Part shown: one piece after another, positions 47,278 through 58,136 of the stretch
How the letters are laid out: each line of letters begins with the position of its first letter
How positions within the stretch are numbered: the stretch's first letter is position 1
Source: Castor canadensis
Taxonomy: Eukaryota > Chordata > Mammalia > Rodentia > Castoridae
Assembly: GCF_047511655.1 (NCBI RefSeq)
Contig: NC_133400.1
Location: 34,116,001 to 34,180,000, forward strand
Length of the DNA: 64,000 nt
Direction of reading: 5' to 3'
Position numbers and translations under genes: made by a program
Notes under the pieces: generated by a model
What the model was told of the DNA's origin: nothing
The model's database searches: none
What the model saw: the letters and a program-made list of their open reading frames with translations, nothing else

Positions 47278-47630
47278 TGTGGTGGCCAGCTTTCCAGCGT
47301 GGGAAATACCCAAGAAACTCAGTGGAACAGAAGGAAAGCGTGTGTCTCATAAAGATGTCAGTCTGTGGTCATTTGGCCCCCTCATAGCCTTGGGCCTGTG
47401 GCCAAGAAGTACATGGTGGCAGAGAGCACCTGGAGGAGCAAAACTGCCCACCTCCTGGGTGCCAGGAAGAAACAGAGAGAAGAGGGTCCAGGGTCCCAGT
47501 ATACCTCCAAGGGGCTCACTGATGACCTCACTTCCTCCCACAAGGCCCTGCCTCCTAAAGGTTCCACCACCTCTAATAGCACCTTCAACACATGGGCCCT
47601 TGGGGGCCGCTGAAGGTCCAGACCATAACA
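47278..47630 (-). mobile_element. MaLR-type solo LTR, antisense
   Basis: Family blocks in order: 'cataaagatgtcagtctgtggtcatttggccccctcatagccttgggcctgtggcc', 'agtacatggtggcagagagc', 'gggtccagggtcccagtatacc', 'cttcctcccacaaggccctgcctcctaaaggttccaccacctctaatagcacc' and 'gaccataaca'. Confidence 0.85.
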
Positions 47631-47791
47631 GGGAGCAATAAATCAAGGCAGAGGAGCTGCTTTGGTAGAGACCAAGCACCCTAATCCGGGAGACCCGGCA
47701 CTTGTCCCACACTCCCAGCCCCCTCTGAGACACCTCTATGACCCTTAGGTTTTCTGGGTGGCCCTTGGAAACTGTTACTATTGACACTCTC

Positions 47792-47956
47792 TAAAGCACT
47801 GGTTTGTAAACATGGCCCCACACTGGATTCACCTGGGAGATGTTGGGTTCCCACACCCCACATTACATGGATCTGGGGTGCAGCCTGAACATCAGGATTT
47901 GTTAACCCACCCAGGCGACTCTAAAATGGAGCCAAATGTGAGAAGCCCTGCTCTGT
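47792..47956. mobile_element. MER5A-like hAT DNA transposon remnant
   Basis: 'cactggtttgtaaacatggcc', 'attcacctgggagatgttggg', 'tggatctggggtgcagcctgaacatcaggattt', 'cacccaggcgactct' and 'gtgagaagccctg' follow MER5A order, with degraded inverted ends. Confidence 0.7.
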
Positions 47957-47989
47957 ACACTCTGGCCCCCAACCAACCAAAGGTTCTAT

Positions 47990-48110
47990 GACTTTGCCAA
48001 GCTTAGTGCCAGGGCTTCCCCACTCTGGGCCTCAGTTTACCCATTTGGCAACATGAACATGTTGAACAAGATGAGCTCCAAGGGCTCCCTGGTTCTCAGA
48101 TTCCTTCCCA
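47990..48110 (+). mobile_element. MIR-family remnant
   Basis: 'tctgggcctcagtttacccatttggcaacatgaac...gatgagctccaagggctccc' fits a forward MIR/MIRc. Confidence 0.65.
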
Positions 48111-49307
48111 TGGGGGTGACCCCGGAGCTTGGCATGCTGGGAGTGCCAAGGCAAGAGGGAAAGTAAGGATTTGGGGGTCTGTGTTCTCCTGCCCAATGGT
48201 GTTTGTCCATGTCTATGTGCGCAGACCTGTCCTCAGTACAAAAAGACCATGAAAAGTTCCTTGCCTCAGGAAGCAATGGGGACCCACGCACTGAAAATGA
48301 GAGGGTCCAGTAGCAACACACAGACACCCCTCCACACACGCACAGGCACGCAAGTGGAGGCTGCCCGTCCCACCCGCAGGAATGGCCAAGGACTACAGAT
48401 CACTCAGGGCACTAACAGAGCTGCCCAGCCCCAGGTGGCCCTCAGTAAATGGCTCAAATCCAGGATGTTCCCAGGTGGGTGGAGCAGAGCACTGGTGCTC
48501 TGGGAAAATACAGCTACACAGCCAACGAAGCTTGAGGAAGGCGGGCTCCTATGCACCAGAGTCATGATGCAAATAAGCACGGTAAAGTCTCGGAGAAGGC
48601 CTGCAGCAGATGATCCTGTTCACACTCTTTAATCCGTAGCTCCTAATCTTCTCTGACCACAGACCTCCCCTAAGAGTCTGTGAAACAAGTAGTTCAGTAA
48701 GCAAGGACTGAGACGGACACCCAGCTAATGAGCTCTGAGTGAATGGTGGTCTAATTTTGAGTAGCTTCTGACAGAGTGTTGGTGAAATCGCCACACATTT
48801 GTCTACCTTTGGCTTAGGTAAGGCCACATTGTGACATGGCCCAGCATAAGGAATATGTCCCAGGCTGTGGGAAAGTGGGCAGCACACACCAGCCTGTGCA
48901 CTGCATGCACGGTGTGCAGTGGGCAGGAGGAGCCCATCTGCATGGGACTCAGGAGAAGCGGCCTGAGGTGTTTCAGCAAGAAGAGGTGGGTAGGTAAGAG
49001 ACGGTAGCAATGTATCATTTTATTCTCTGTAAAGCTCCAGGGTTTAAATAAAAGCATCTCCAGGCAACCATCACCAGGGACACGGTGGAGCAGTGGTGGC
49101 TGCCAGGTACCACCAAGGGCCTCTCCAAACTGGGCAGCCACGCCCCAAGTCTCTCCTGAGCTGATGAAATCAAGGAGGGCATCACAGGGGCAGTGGCAGG
49201 AAGCAAGGCTTCGTAAATGGTGGTACTCTCTCCAAAAGGCAGTCACCTTCTGGTTCCTGGATCAACCCAACCACACAGCAGGATTCTTCTAGAATGTGAC
49301 TGCCTTC
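48111..49307. other. Unassigned non-coding DNA
   Basis: No gene. Frames of 147-167 codons on both strands (48129-48632, 48549-49010, 48803-49246) overlap and have no recognisable domain. Confidence 0.45.
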
Positions 49308-49677
49308 TGCTATGGTGTGGATATTTCTGTCCCCTCCAAAAATTCCTGTTGGAAATTGATCCCTGATTCAAGACTTTTGGAAGGTGCTTAGGTCACTGGA
49401 TCAATAATGCTATTGAAGGGTATGGTGGGGGAGTTTGGTGCACGTTTTGATCTTTGGCTTTCTGTCATGTAGGGACCCAGTGCTCCTCCACTCTGGAACA
49501 GGCAGTATTCAAGGCACCATCCTAGAAGCAGAGACTAGAACCACAGTAGACAATGAAAGTTCCACCTACTTATTCAGGGACCTCCCAGTCCCCAGAACTC
49601 TGAGATATAAATTTCTGTTCTTTATAAAGTCCCCAGCCTTAGGCATCCTGTTACAGCAGCACACACAGACTAAGACA
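49308..49677 (+). mobile_element. MLT1A-like solo LTR
   Basis: Starts 'tgctatggtgtggatatttctgtcccctccaaaaattc' and ends 'agcagcacacacagactaagaca', TG...CA termini with the MLT1A/A0 blocks 'cctcccagtccccagaactctgagatataaatttctgttctttataaag' near the 3' end. About 370 bp, complete, sense. Confidence 0.88.
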
Positions 49678-49799
49678 CCCAGAGAGCTTCCCATACAGCT
49701 CAGGGCCCAGAACGAGTTTATTATACCACATGTCCCCTCTCTCAACAGCTGAGCCCCAGACTAGTTTTGCAGGGCCAGAAAAGAAAACAGCAGGTAATT

Positions 49800-49950
49800 T
49801 GTCAACAGACCTACTATGTGCTACCTCTATTCTAAGAATCATACTTGCATTATCTTAATCCTCACTGTAACTCTGTCAGTTACATAGACCACTATGGTCT
49901 CCATTTTGCAGATGGTGAAACTGAGGCCAAGAGGTCCTGATCACACAGCT
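49800..49950 (-). mobile_element. MIR SINE remnant
   Basis: 'ctactatgtgctacctctattctaag', 'attatcttaatcctcactgtaac' and 'ctccattttgcagatggtgaaactgaggccaag...cacacagctgg' form a long reverse MIR. Confidence 0.88.
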
Positions 49951-50329
49951 GGAAAGTGACAAGGAACACATTGTGACGTTGTCTCCCTTTTCCCTGTTCT
50001 TCCCCTGGCCACTCCACCAGCCTGAGCCCTCCAGGTTTTCAAGTCAGGCATTGTTGTCAAGGTGGCTGCTCGAAAGGTGGGAGCCAGATGTTTCTGCTGG
50101 AATTCATCCCCTAAACAACCTTGGCTGACAGGTATGCTTTGGATGGGCACAGCAAGCATCTAGGAGGCTGAGAGGTGAAAAGTCACACTGCCGTCCCACA
50201 GAGTAGGAGCTCTGCCTAGTCCAGATGAACAGATCTTCACCGAGCACACCAGGCACTCAGCTGAAGAACTGGAAAGGCGAGGAACCACCACCTACAGTGA
50301 GGACCATGTTCTAACACTAAGCACAAAAC

Positions 50330-51002
50330 CAAAACAGACCTAACAACAACAACAACAAAAAATCCAGCCTAACATACCCAAGAACTTAGGTATCTACCAG
50401 AACAAGACTCAACATCACTCAAAAGGCAAATAGCAAAATCCAGACTATAATTTTAAAAATGACTACACATGCAAAAACATAAGCAAAAGTGACCCAAAAC
50501 CAAGAGAAAAGCAGATAATCTTGAGATGTTCAGAAGTTGGACACACAGAACTTTAAAACAGTTATCATGAGTATGTTAAAGCAGTTGAAGGAATGAATGA
50601 AAATATGAGGACCAGCAAATGCAGAATGCAAAAGAACCGAATGGAAGGTCTAGAACTGAGAAGTATTGTATCTGAAATGAAATATTCTCGAGATGGCCTT
50701 AGAATCAGATTAGATGTTGCAAAAAGAAAGGAGTGATCTTGAAGACAGATGAGTGGAGAGCACTCACACTGAAGGGCAGAGAGAGAGAAAGACACTTAAA
50801 ATAATTACCAGGGACTCACAACCTGTGCAATAACACCGAGTCATCTAAGATGCATACTGTTCAAGTACGACAGAAAGAGTAGGGCAGAAAAAATATTTGA
50901 AGGACTATTCTACAAACATCATAAAAAGAATTATCTGAGAAGCTGAGATACTCACAGAGTAAATGTAAATATGAAGAAACTCACACCTAGGCATTTCAAA
51001 CA
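50330..51002 (+). mobile_element. Old L1 (copy A), ORF1 region, 5' segment
   Basis: A-rich sense-strand text of a mammalian L1M ORF1: 'gcagttgaaggaatgaatgaaaatatgagg', 'atggaaggtctagaactgagaag', 'ttagatgttgcaaaaagaaaggagtgatcttgaagacag' and 'ctcacacctaggcatttcaaac'. Many stops and indels; dead. The copy is interrupted at about 51003 and resumes near 52085. Confidence 0.75.
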
Positions 51003-52030
51003 CAAATGATAATTTTTTTAGATTTCTTCATTACACATTTTAATTGTTTATTTTTAGATAATTTCAGACTTACAGAAAAGTTATAAAAAGATTACCATCA
51101 AAGTTCATTATGTGTATACATAGAAAGCCCTCATATTTTATAATTAATATAAGCTAATAAAAATAATTTTTATAAAAGATGACCAAAAAAGTCACCTGAC
51201 CCAAATTGCTCCATGTTAACACTACAGAAGGAACCTCCTTTTATCCTTAAATACTTCAGATTGAATTTCTTAAAACCAAAACATTCTTTGATGTAATAAA
51301 ACGCAAATATCAAAGTCAGGAAATTAACATTTATTAAAGCAATTATCAACTTTGTTCAGACTTTTTCAATTGTCCTAATAGTATCCTTTGAGGCAAAATT
51401 AAGTCTTTAGATTTTTTTCTTTTCTTTTCTTTTGCAGTACTAGAGATTGAACTCAGAGCCTTGAGTTTGCTGAGCAAGTGCTCTACCACTTGAGCCATGC
51501 CCCCAGATCCTCTCCCCTTCTTTTTTAAGTTTATTTTTCAGGTCTCCCACAAACTTTGAAGTAGCTGGAACGACAGACATGCAGTATCACATCTGGCTTG
51601 TTTTGGAGACAGGATCTCGTTAACTATTGCCAGAGTTGGCCATCCTCCTGCCTCCACTGCCCAAGTAACTGAGATTACAGGTGTGCACCACTACACTCCC
51701 TTCTAGATTTAGACTCCTTTAATCTTGACATTTTTTAAGTATATGCCATGTTATGTTGTCAGTTATGTCATAGAAATGCCTGCATTTGAGTTGGTCTGAT
51801 GTCTCCTCGAGATTAGATTCGGCCTGTGCTTTTCAGCAGGAGCAGCAGAGGAGGAGTTGCTGTACTTCTCAGTGCATCCCCCTGTCAGCTTCTCCCTTTA
51901 CTGGGGACATGGGCTTTGGTGTTTGGTGGAAGGGATGAGTGGTAGGGTTCTCCACCTGTAGTTACTGTTTCCTTCAGGGAAGATACTGTTAGACTATGTC
52001 AATATCCTATTTCCATTAATTTTAACACAG
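51003..52030. mobile_element. L1-type 3' region fragment inserted in old L1 copy A
   Basis: 'ttttagataatttcagacttacagaaaagttataaaaag', 'ccatgttaacactacag', 'aaattaacatttattaaagc', then after the SINE 'ttagactcctttaatcttgac', 'gagttggtctgatgtctcctcgagattagattcggcc' and 'gttagactatgtcaatatcctatttcc' are successive blocks of a common mammalian L1-derived repeat (from memory). It carries its own antisense composite SINE. Confidence 0.6.
51420..51707 (-). mobile_element. Composite B1-tRNA SINE, antisense
   Basis: T-rich tail, reversed tRNA-derived half ('gcagtactagagattgaactcagagccttgagtttgctgagcaagtgctctaccacttgagccatgcc'), a linker with an extra partial B1-like text, and reversed B1-like half ('ctcctgcctccactgcccaagtaactgagattacaggtgtgcacc'). 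Sits inside an L1-derived repeat. Confidence 0.88.
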
Positions 52031-52084
52031 ATTTCCCCCTAATTTTCTACTTTCCAGAGGCTTAAGTTTCTTTGATCTAATCTC

Positions 52085-54234
52085 TACCTTAACAAATGGC
52101 TGCTGGAGCTAGCAAGGGTGAGATAAAGACAGTTTCAAATGAGCAGAAGTTGAAAACTTGTTATCAGCAGACTTGCATTGCAAAAAATTTAAAATAAAAT
52201 AAAAGCTTTGAAAAGTTATTTAAGGCTAAAGGGTAATTAAGCCAGTTGAAGATTCATAAATAAGGAAAAAGTGAGTGAGGTAGAAATGGTAACAATGTGG
52301 TTAAGTGTAAAAGATTACTTTTTTCTTCTCTTCAGTTCTATGACAACTAATATTTAAAACAACAACAATGGTATTTGCCTTCATAGAATGAAAATGTATA
52401 CATATGTAATTTATACAAAAAAAGCACAAAGAAGGGGAAAGAAATGGAATTGCAGCAGTATAGGTTTCTTAAACTTTAAGTGAATTGATACAATTTTAAT
52501 TCTAAGTAGACAATGATAAACTGGATAGCTGCAAATATAAAAGGATACAGTTTTAAAAGAGAATATAGAAAATCAAGTGAAATATAAAAGAATTCTGTAT
52601 TCCCAAAATAAAGCAGAAAAGGAAGGCAAAATAAAAAAGAACAGGTCAAGTAAAAAACAAATATAAGGGGTGCCTCAAGCTTGTAGAGTAGCTGCCTAGC
52701 AAGCACAAGGCCGAGTCCAAGCCTCATACCAGACAGACAGACAGATAGATAAAGTTTAAACTCAGTCATACCAATAATTACATTAATTGTAAATGTTCTA
52801 AATTCTTCAATCAAAAAGCAGATATTGCCTTTCTGAATTAGACAAGCGAGACCACCTCTATTCCTTCAAAAGAAACACTTTAAGTATTACATTGACTGAA
52901 AGCAGGAGGAGGGCAGCTACAACATGCAGACAGTAAGCGTAAGATAGTGGGAGAGCTATATTGCCAGAACAGGTGATTTCAAGACAATGATCACTTCCAG
53001 AAATAAGCAGATACATTTCATAATTACAAAAAAGAAATTTATTGGAAGTCACAATAACCATAAATGCCTATAGTCCTAATAATAGCATTTCAAAATACAT
53101 AAAACAAAAACTGGCATTACTAAAAGTAGACAGATCCACAATCATAGCATTTTATTTTAAAACTCCTATCATAGCAGTTAGTAAAGACTATTAGATAAAT
53201 ATCAGTAAGGATATGTGAAAAATGATACGAGCCAACTTGATTTAATAGAAATTTATAGACACACTAGCCCCAATAATAGCAGAATACACATCCTTTTCAA
53301 ACATAAAAGTTGCCAAAATAAACCATATGTTTGGCCAGAAAATAAGTCCAATAAATTTCAAAAGATTTAAATTTTACAGAGTATGTTCTCTTACAACAAT
53401 TGAATCAATATAGATTTTAATAGCAAAATAATCAGACAATTTCAAAATATTTGGAAATTTTACAACATTCCTCAGAATGTCCCATGGATCAAAGAAGAAG
53501 TCCCAAGGGTTAGAAAATATTTCAAACTAAATGATAATAAAGACAGAAAAGATGCAAATTTAGAAAATGTAGCTAAGGGCTTGCTTAGAGAGATATTTGT
53601 AGCTCTAAAGGTTTATATTAGAAAAACATGAAAGTATTAAAACTAATGCTATACCTTGAGGAACTAGAAAGGGAAAAGCAAATTAAGTTCAAAGAAAGTA
53701 AAAGATAAGAAATAATAAAAATCACAGCAAAGTCAATGAGATAGAAAACACACAGATAATAGAAAATATTAGCAAAACCAAAAAGTGGTACTTTGAAAAG
53801 ATTGATAAAAATCAATAAATTGTAGCAAAAAATGATGGATAAAAAAGGAATAAAACAGAAAATACCAATGCTGTGAATGAATGTCACTACAAATCTTACA
53901 GATGCTGAAAGAATAACAAGGAACTAAACAATGTTCTGCCAATAAATTTGACAACTTAGATGAAATAGAAATTATTTAAAAGCAAAACTTATCAAATAGG
54001 ACACAAAACAAAATGAAAAATGTGAATAGTTTTTTACCAATCAAGTAAAAAACAGTCCCACAAGAAAACTCTAGGCTCATGGTATTGATGATAAAGTCTA
54101 CTAACACTTAGGAGAAAAAGAAAAAATAAATATTAATCTTACACAAAATCTCACAGACTATATGGGCAGAGGAAGTACCACCCAACATTTGATGAGGCCA
54201 GTTTACCCTAATATCAAAACCAGACACAGGAGGT
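52085..54234 (+). mobile_element. Old L1 (copy A), ORF1 end to ORF2 5' half
   Basis: Resumes with 'gagataaagacagtttcaaatgagcagaagttgaaa' (ORF1 end), then the inter-ORF region, then degraded ORF2 endonuclease text such as 'tccttttcaaacataaaagttgccaaaataaaccatatgtttggcc'. It ends at 'cctaatatcaaaaccagacacagg', the start of the reverse transcriptase domain. No frame is open for long. It is cut off where copy B starts. Confidence 0.75.
52668..52757 (+). mobile_element. tRNA-derived SINE (ID-like), diverged
   Basis: 'aggggtgcctcaagcttgtagagtagctgcctagcaagcacaaggccgagtccaagcctcatacc' is the SINE body, followed by a (CAGA/GATA)n tail. Sits inside old L1 copy A. Confidence 0.75.
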
Positions 54235-57200
54235 GTGACATCACCAAAAATGGCAAAATAAGGAATTAAAAACTCCGTCCATCCATGAAAGCAGCAGTAA
54301 AGCTGGAAAAACTACCAGAATCAATGTTCTTAGGACTCTGGAATCTAACCAAAAACTTAAAGCAAGCAGGAGAATGCTTACTGAAGAAATAAGCTACCAA
54401 GTTTCAGTGAGAGGCATTGTGGCAGTTCAACCTACCCACCTGTCTCATGCACACATGCACACGCATGCTCACACAGTCACACTACACTCATACACGTACA
54501 CACGCATAGCCACTCACTCACACACACACTCACCAGTTCAGCAGGGGTCATGAAGAACAAGCCCACACTCCTGGTGTGACCTGATGGTCCCAAAGAGGGA
54601 AATATATGCTTTATTGTCAAGGCATTGTGGCTATAATATTGATGTGTGCTGTGGCTCCCTGCAGAATCAGCTCTGGGGCTTGCTTCTGTTCTGCCCATCT
54701 CAAAAGTTTCTCAGGATGGCAACCATCAAAAGCATCAAAAGGCAAATATACTAGTTGCAGTCACCTGGCAAAATGGGCAGCCACAATAAACTCATAAAAA
54801 GGAGAGAATTTAATCCAGTTACCACATTTTAGTAAAATGTCCAGTTCTCAAAAAAAATTATATGCAAAGAAATAAGAATGTTTGATTCATGGAGGGAAAC
54901 AAAGAAATTAAAGAAAATTCTCCATGAGGAAGCAAAGACATGGGCTTGTCTTAAATGTGCTCAGGGACTAAAGAAAACCAGGAGAGCAACATCTCAATGC
55001 ATATACAATATCAATACAGAGATTTAAATTATTTTAAGAATAGAATCAAACTGAAATTCTAGAGCTTAAAAGTACACTGGAGGTGTTCAACATCATAGTT
55101 AAGTAGAAAGAAGAAAAAAGTTAATGAACTTGAAGATAGGTCAGTTGAGATCATCTAGCCTGTAATGCAAAAAGTAAAAAGAATGAATAAAACTGAACAG
55201 AGCCTAAAAGGCCAAGCAAACCAGTATAGGCATATTAGGAGTCCCAGAGAAAAAAGAGAGAAAGAAAGAAAGAGGCAGAAAGACCATTTGAAGAAATGAT
55301 AGCACAAAATTTTCCAAATATTATTAAATACATGAATGTACATACCCAAGGACCTCAACAAACCCAAGTAAAATAAACTAAAAGACATTAACCAAGACAT
55401 TGCAATCAAACTGCCAAAGGCAAAAAGGATTTTAGAAGCAACAAGAGAGAAGGAACAGATCATACACAAGAGGTCCTGGGTGACAGTAATAGATATCTCT
55501 CAGAAACAATAAGGGCGAGAAGGCAGTGGGATGATATAAATAGAAATGAAAAAAAAACCTGTCAACCAAGAAGTCTAGATCAGACTTCATAGAGAAATGA
55601 AGACATTCCCAGATAAATAAAAGCTGGTGGAGTTCATCCCTAGTACCTCCGCCCTATAAGAAATGCCAAAGGTAGTTCTTTGTGTCAAAATGAAAGAGCA
55701 CTGGAAAGTAACTTGAGACCACATAAAGAAATAAAGAACATGGTAAAGAGAACTACAGAAAGAAATGTAAAAGCCAACATAATTTTTTTATTTGTAACTC
55801 CTTTAATCCTCTTCCTTTCTTGTATGATTTAAAATACAAATGTATAGTGCTAGGGGGGTAGCTCAAGTGACAGAGTGCCTGCTTAGCAAGCATGAGGCCC
55901 TGATTTCAAATACCAAATAAATAAATAAATAAAATACAGATGTATAAAACAATAACTATAAATGTCTGGGTGGGACATACACTATATAAAGATGTAATTT
56001 CTGACAATAACCTTCAAAAATGAAAGGATGGATGTATATAGAAGTAGAGGTTTGAATACTATTGAAACTAGATTGTTACTCATTTGAGCTAGATCATTAT
56101 AAGCTTAAGATGTTAATTGTTGTCCCCAGGGTAACCACTAAGAAAATAACTTTAAAATATACAAAAAAAAAAAAAAGCAATGAAAATGGAATCAAAATGG
56201 TACACTAGAAAAACCACAAAAGAGTGAAACAAGGAGTAATTGAGAATAGAAATCAGATAGCAAGTTGCAGAAGAGAGTGTTTCCTTATCAGCAATTGCTA
56301 TAAATGTAAATGGATTAAATTCACCAAGTAAAAGAAAGCAATTGGCATAACATGTTAAGAAACCATGATGCAATTATTTGCTACATAATAGAGACTCACT
56401 GTAGATACAAAGACACAAACAGGTTAAAAGTGGAAGGACTGAAAATATTCTCCATGCAAATGGTAACCAAAAGAGAGCAGAAAGGCTAAGCTAATATCAG
56501 AGAGAATAGGCATTAAGTCAAGTAATTGTTACATGACAAAGAAGGATCTTATGTATTGATAAACAGTCAATCCATTTTAAAAAATCTTCTCTCTTAACAA
56601 CAGGGCCCTAAAATATATGAAATAGAATTTGACAGAATTGAAATAAAAAATGGATGGTTTTACAACCACATTTAGAAACTTCAATGCCCAGCTTTCAATA
56701 ATAGAAAAAAAGTAGGCAGAATATCAATAGGAAAGTAAGGGCTTTGTACACCAAGCAGATCTAGCAGACGTGTATAAACAGAACACGCATTCCTCTGGAC
56801 TACATGTGGAACATTTTCAAAGCTATACCATATGTTTAAGTGAAAAAGAAGTCTCAGTACATTTTGAAAGATCTAAATCATAAAAGTACCTTCTTCAACC
56901 ATAATGCAATGAAAGTTGGAATCAATAATGAAGCAAAACTAGAAATTTCACAAAATTTTTAAAAAACACACTTTTTAAAATCAGTGGGCCCAAGAAAACA
57001 ATCACAAGGGAGATTAGCAAATACAGTGAGACAAATTAAAATAAAAACACAACTTACCAAAATTTGTGACATGCAGTGAAAGCAATCTCCAGGAAAATTT
57101 ATGCATGTAAATACCTGCATTAAAAAAGGAAGAAAGCTTTCAAATCAATAACTTAACCTGCCAGTTCAGGGAGGTAGAAAAAGAGATGCAAAATAAGTTT

Positions 57201-57821
57201 GAAGCTAACATATGAAAGAAAATAATTTTTCAAAACAGAAGATATATAAAGTAGAAAATAGAAAAATGAGAGAGTAAATCAATAAAACCAAAGGTTGGTT
57301 ATTTGGGAAAAAAAAATCAATAAAATTAACAAATCTTTAGCTAGACTGACAAAGTTTTTTAAAAGAAGAAAATACTAAAATCATAAATAAAAATAGGGAC
57401 ATTGCTACTGTCTTTACAGTATTAAAATTAAAAATGTATTAAAAGGGATTAAAATGAACAAGGGTATGCCAAATAGATGACCAAGGTGAAATTAATAAAT
57501 ACCTCGAAGCAAACACTGACTCAAAAAAAAAAGAGAGGGAGAGGAATCTCAACAGACCTATAACAAATAAAGAAATCAGAAATCAAAACTTTCCCCCAAA
57601 ATGTTCAGAATTAAATGGATCCACTGGTAAATTCTACCAAATATTTAAACAAGAATTAACAACTATCCTTCTCAAACTTTGTCAGAAATTGAGGAGGAAA
57701 CACTTCCTTCCTTATCCTATGAGGTCAGTGTCAATCTGATACTAATGTCAGAAAAAATTACTGTGCAAAAATAAAACTCTAGGCTAACATAACTTATGAA
57801 TGTACATATGAAAATATTGTC
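54235..57821 (+). mobile_element. Old nearly full-length L1 (copy B): 5' UTR, ORF1, ORF2 endonuclease and early RT
   Basis: From the 5' end ('aggtgtgacatcaccaaaaatggcaaaataagg') through a CA-rich patch (54448-54536), ORF1 ('ggcatattaggagtcccagag...gaagaaatgatagcac'), the spacer ('taaagatgtaatttctgacaataacc...') and ORF2 endonuclease ('atgtaaatggattaaattcacc', 'gagactcactgtagatacaaagacacaaacagg', 'gcatttagaaacttcaatgcccagctttc'-type blocks) to the RT start ('atgaggtcagtgtcaatctgatactaatgtc'). Every part has stops and frameshifts, so it is inactive. It continues at 57883 and 59987 after insertions. Confidence 0.85.
55847..55930 (+). mobile_element. tRNA-derived SINE with target-site duplication
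   Basis: 'gtgctaggggggtagctcaagtgacagagtgcctgcttagcaagcatgaggccctgatttcaaatacc' with an (AAAT)n tail. It is flanked by a 16-bp duplication, aaaatacaaatgtata (55831-55846) and aaaatacagatgtata (55931-55946), with one mismatch. It inserted into the spacer region of old L1 copy B. Confidence 0.9.
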
Positions 57822-57882
57822 CCTTGCATGCATGAGGCCCTGAGTTCAATCCCCAGTACCACAAAAAAAAAAAAAAAAAAAA
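57822..57882 (+). mobile_element. 5'-truncated tRNA-derived SINE with perfect target-site duplication
   Basis: Only the 3' half remains: 'ccttgcatgcatgaggccctgagttcaatccccagtacc' plus a 20-base A tail. It is flanked by perfect 12-bp copies of gaaaatattgtc (57810-57821 and 57883-57894), a fresh L1-type target-primed insertion into old L1 copy B. Confidence 0.93.
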
Positions 57883-57913
57883 GAAAATATTGTCAACAAA
57901 ATACTAGGAAACC
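57883..57913 (+). mobile_element. Old L1 copy B, short segment between two SINE insertions
   Basis: 'gaaaatattgtcaacaaaatactaggaaacc': the L1 ORF2 RT region continues here for 31 bp between two insertions, and the last 10 bp (57904-57913) are the left target-site duplication of the composite SINE. Confidence 0.85.
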
Positions 57914-58128
57914 TGGCCATGCCTGTAATTCCAGCTATTTGGAAGCTGAAGATCAAGAGGATCATACTTCAAGGTCAGCCTGGTCAAAAAGCTAGCAAAA
58001 CCCTATCTCAGCCTCTCAACCAAAAAGCTGGGCACAGTTGTGTGTACCTGTCATCTCAGATGAATGGGAGGCGTAGGATCAAGGTCCAAGCTAGCCCAGG
58101 CAAAAAACAGAGACTCTATTAAAAAAAT
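57914..58128 (+). mobile_element. Composite SINE, tandem B1-like part (split by L1)
   Basis: Two B1-like units in tandem: 57914-58022 ('tggccatgcctgtaattccagctatttgg...ggtcagcctggtc...cctatctcagcc') and 58026-58128 ('gctgggcacagttgtgtgtacctgtcatctcag...gtaggatcaaggtccaagctagcccaggc...gagactctatt' plus A-rich tail). The tRNA-derived third part lies at 59889-59986 beyond an inserted L1. Left duplication ctaggaaacc at 57904-57913. Confidence 0.85.
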
Positions 58129-58136
58129 AAAGCACA

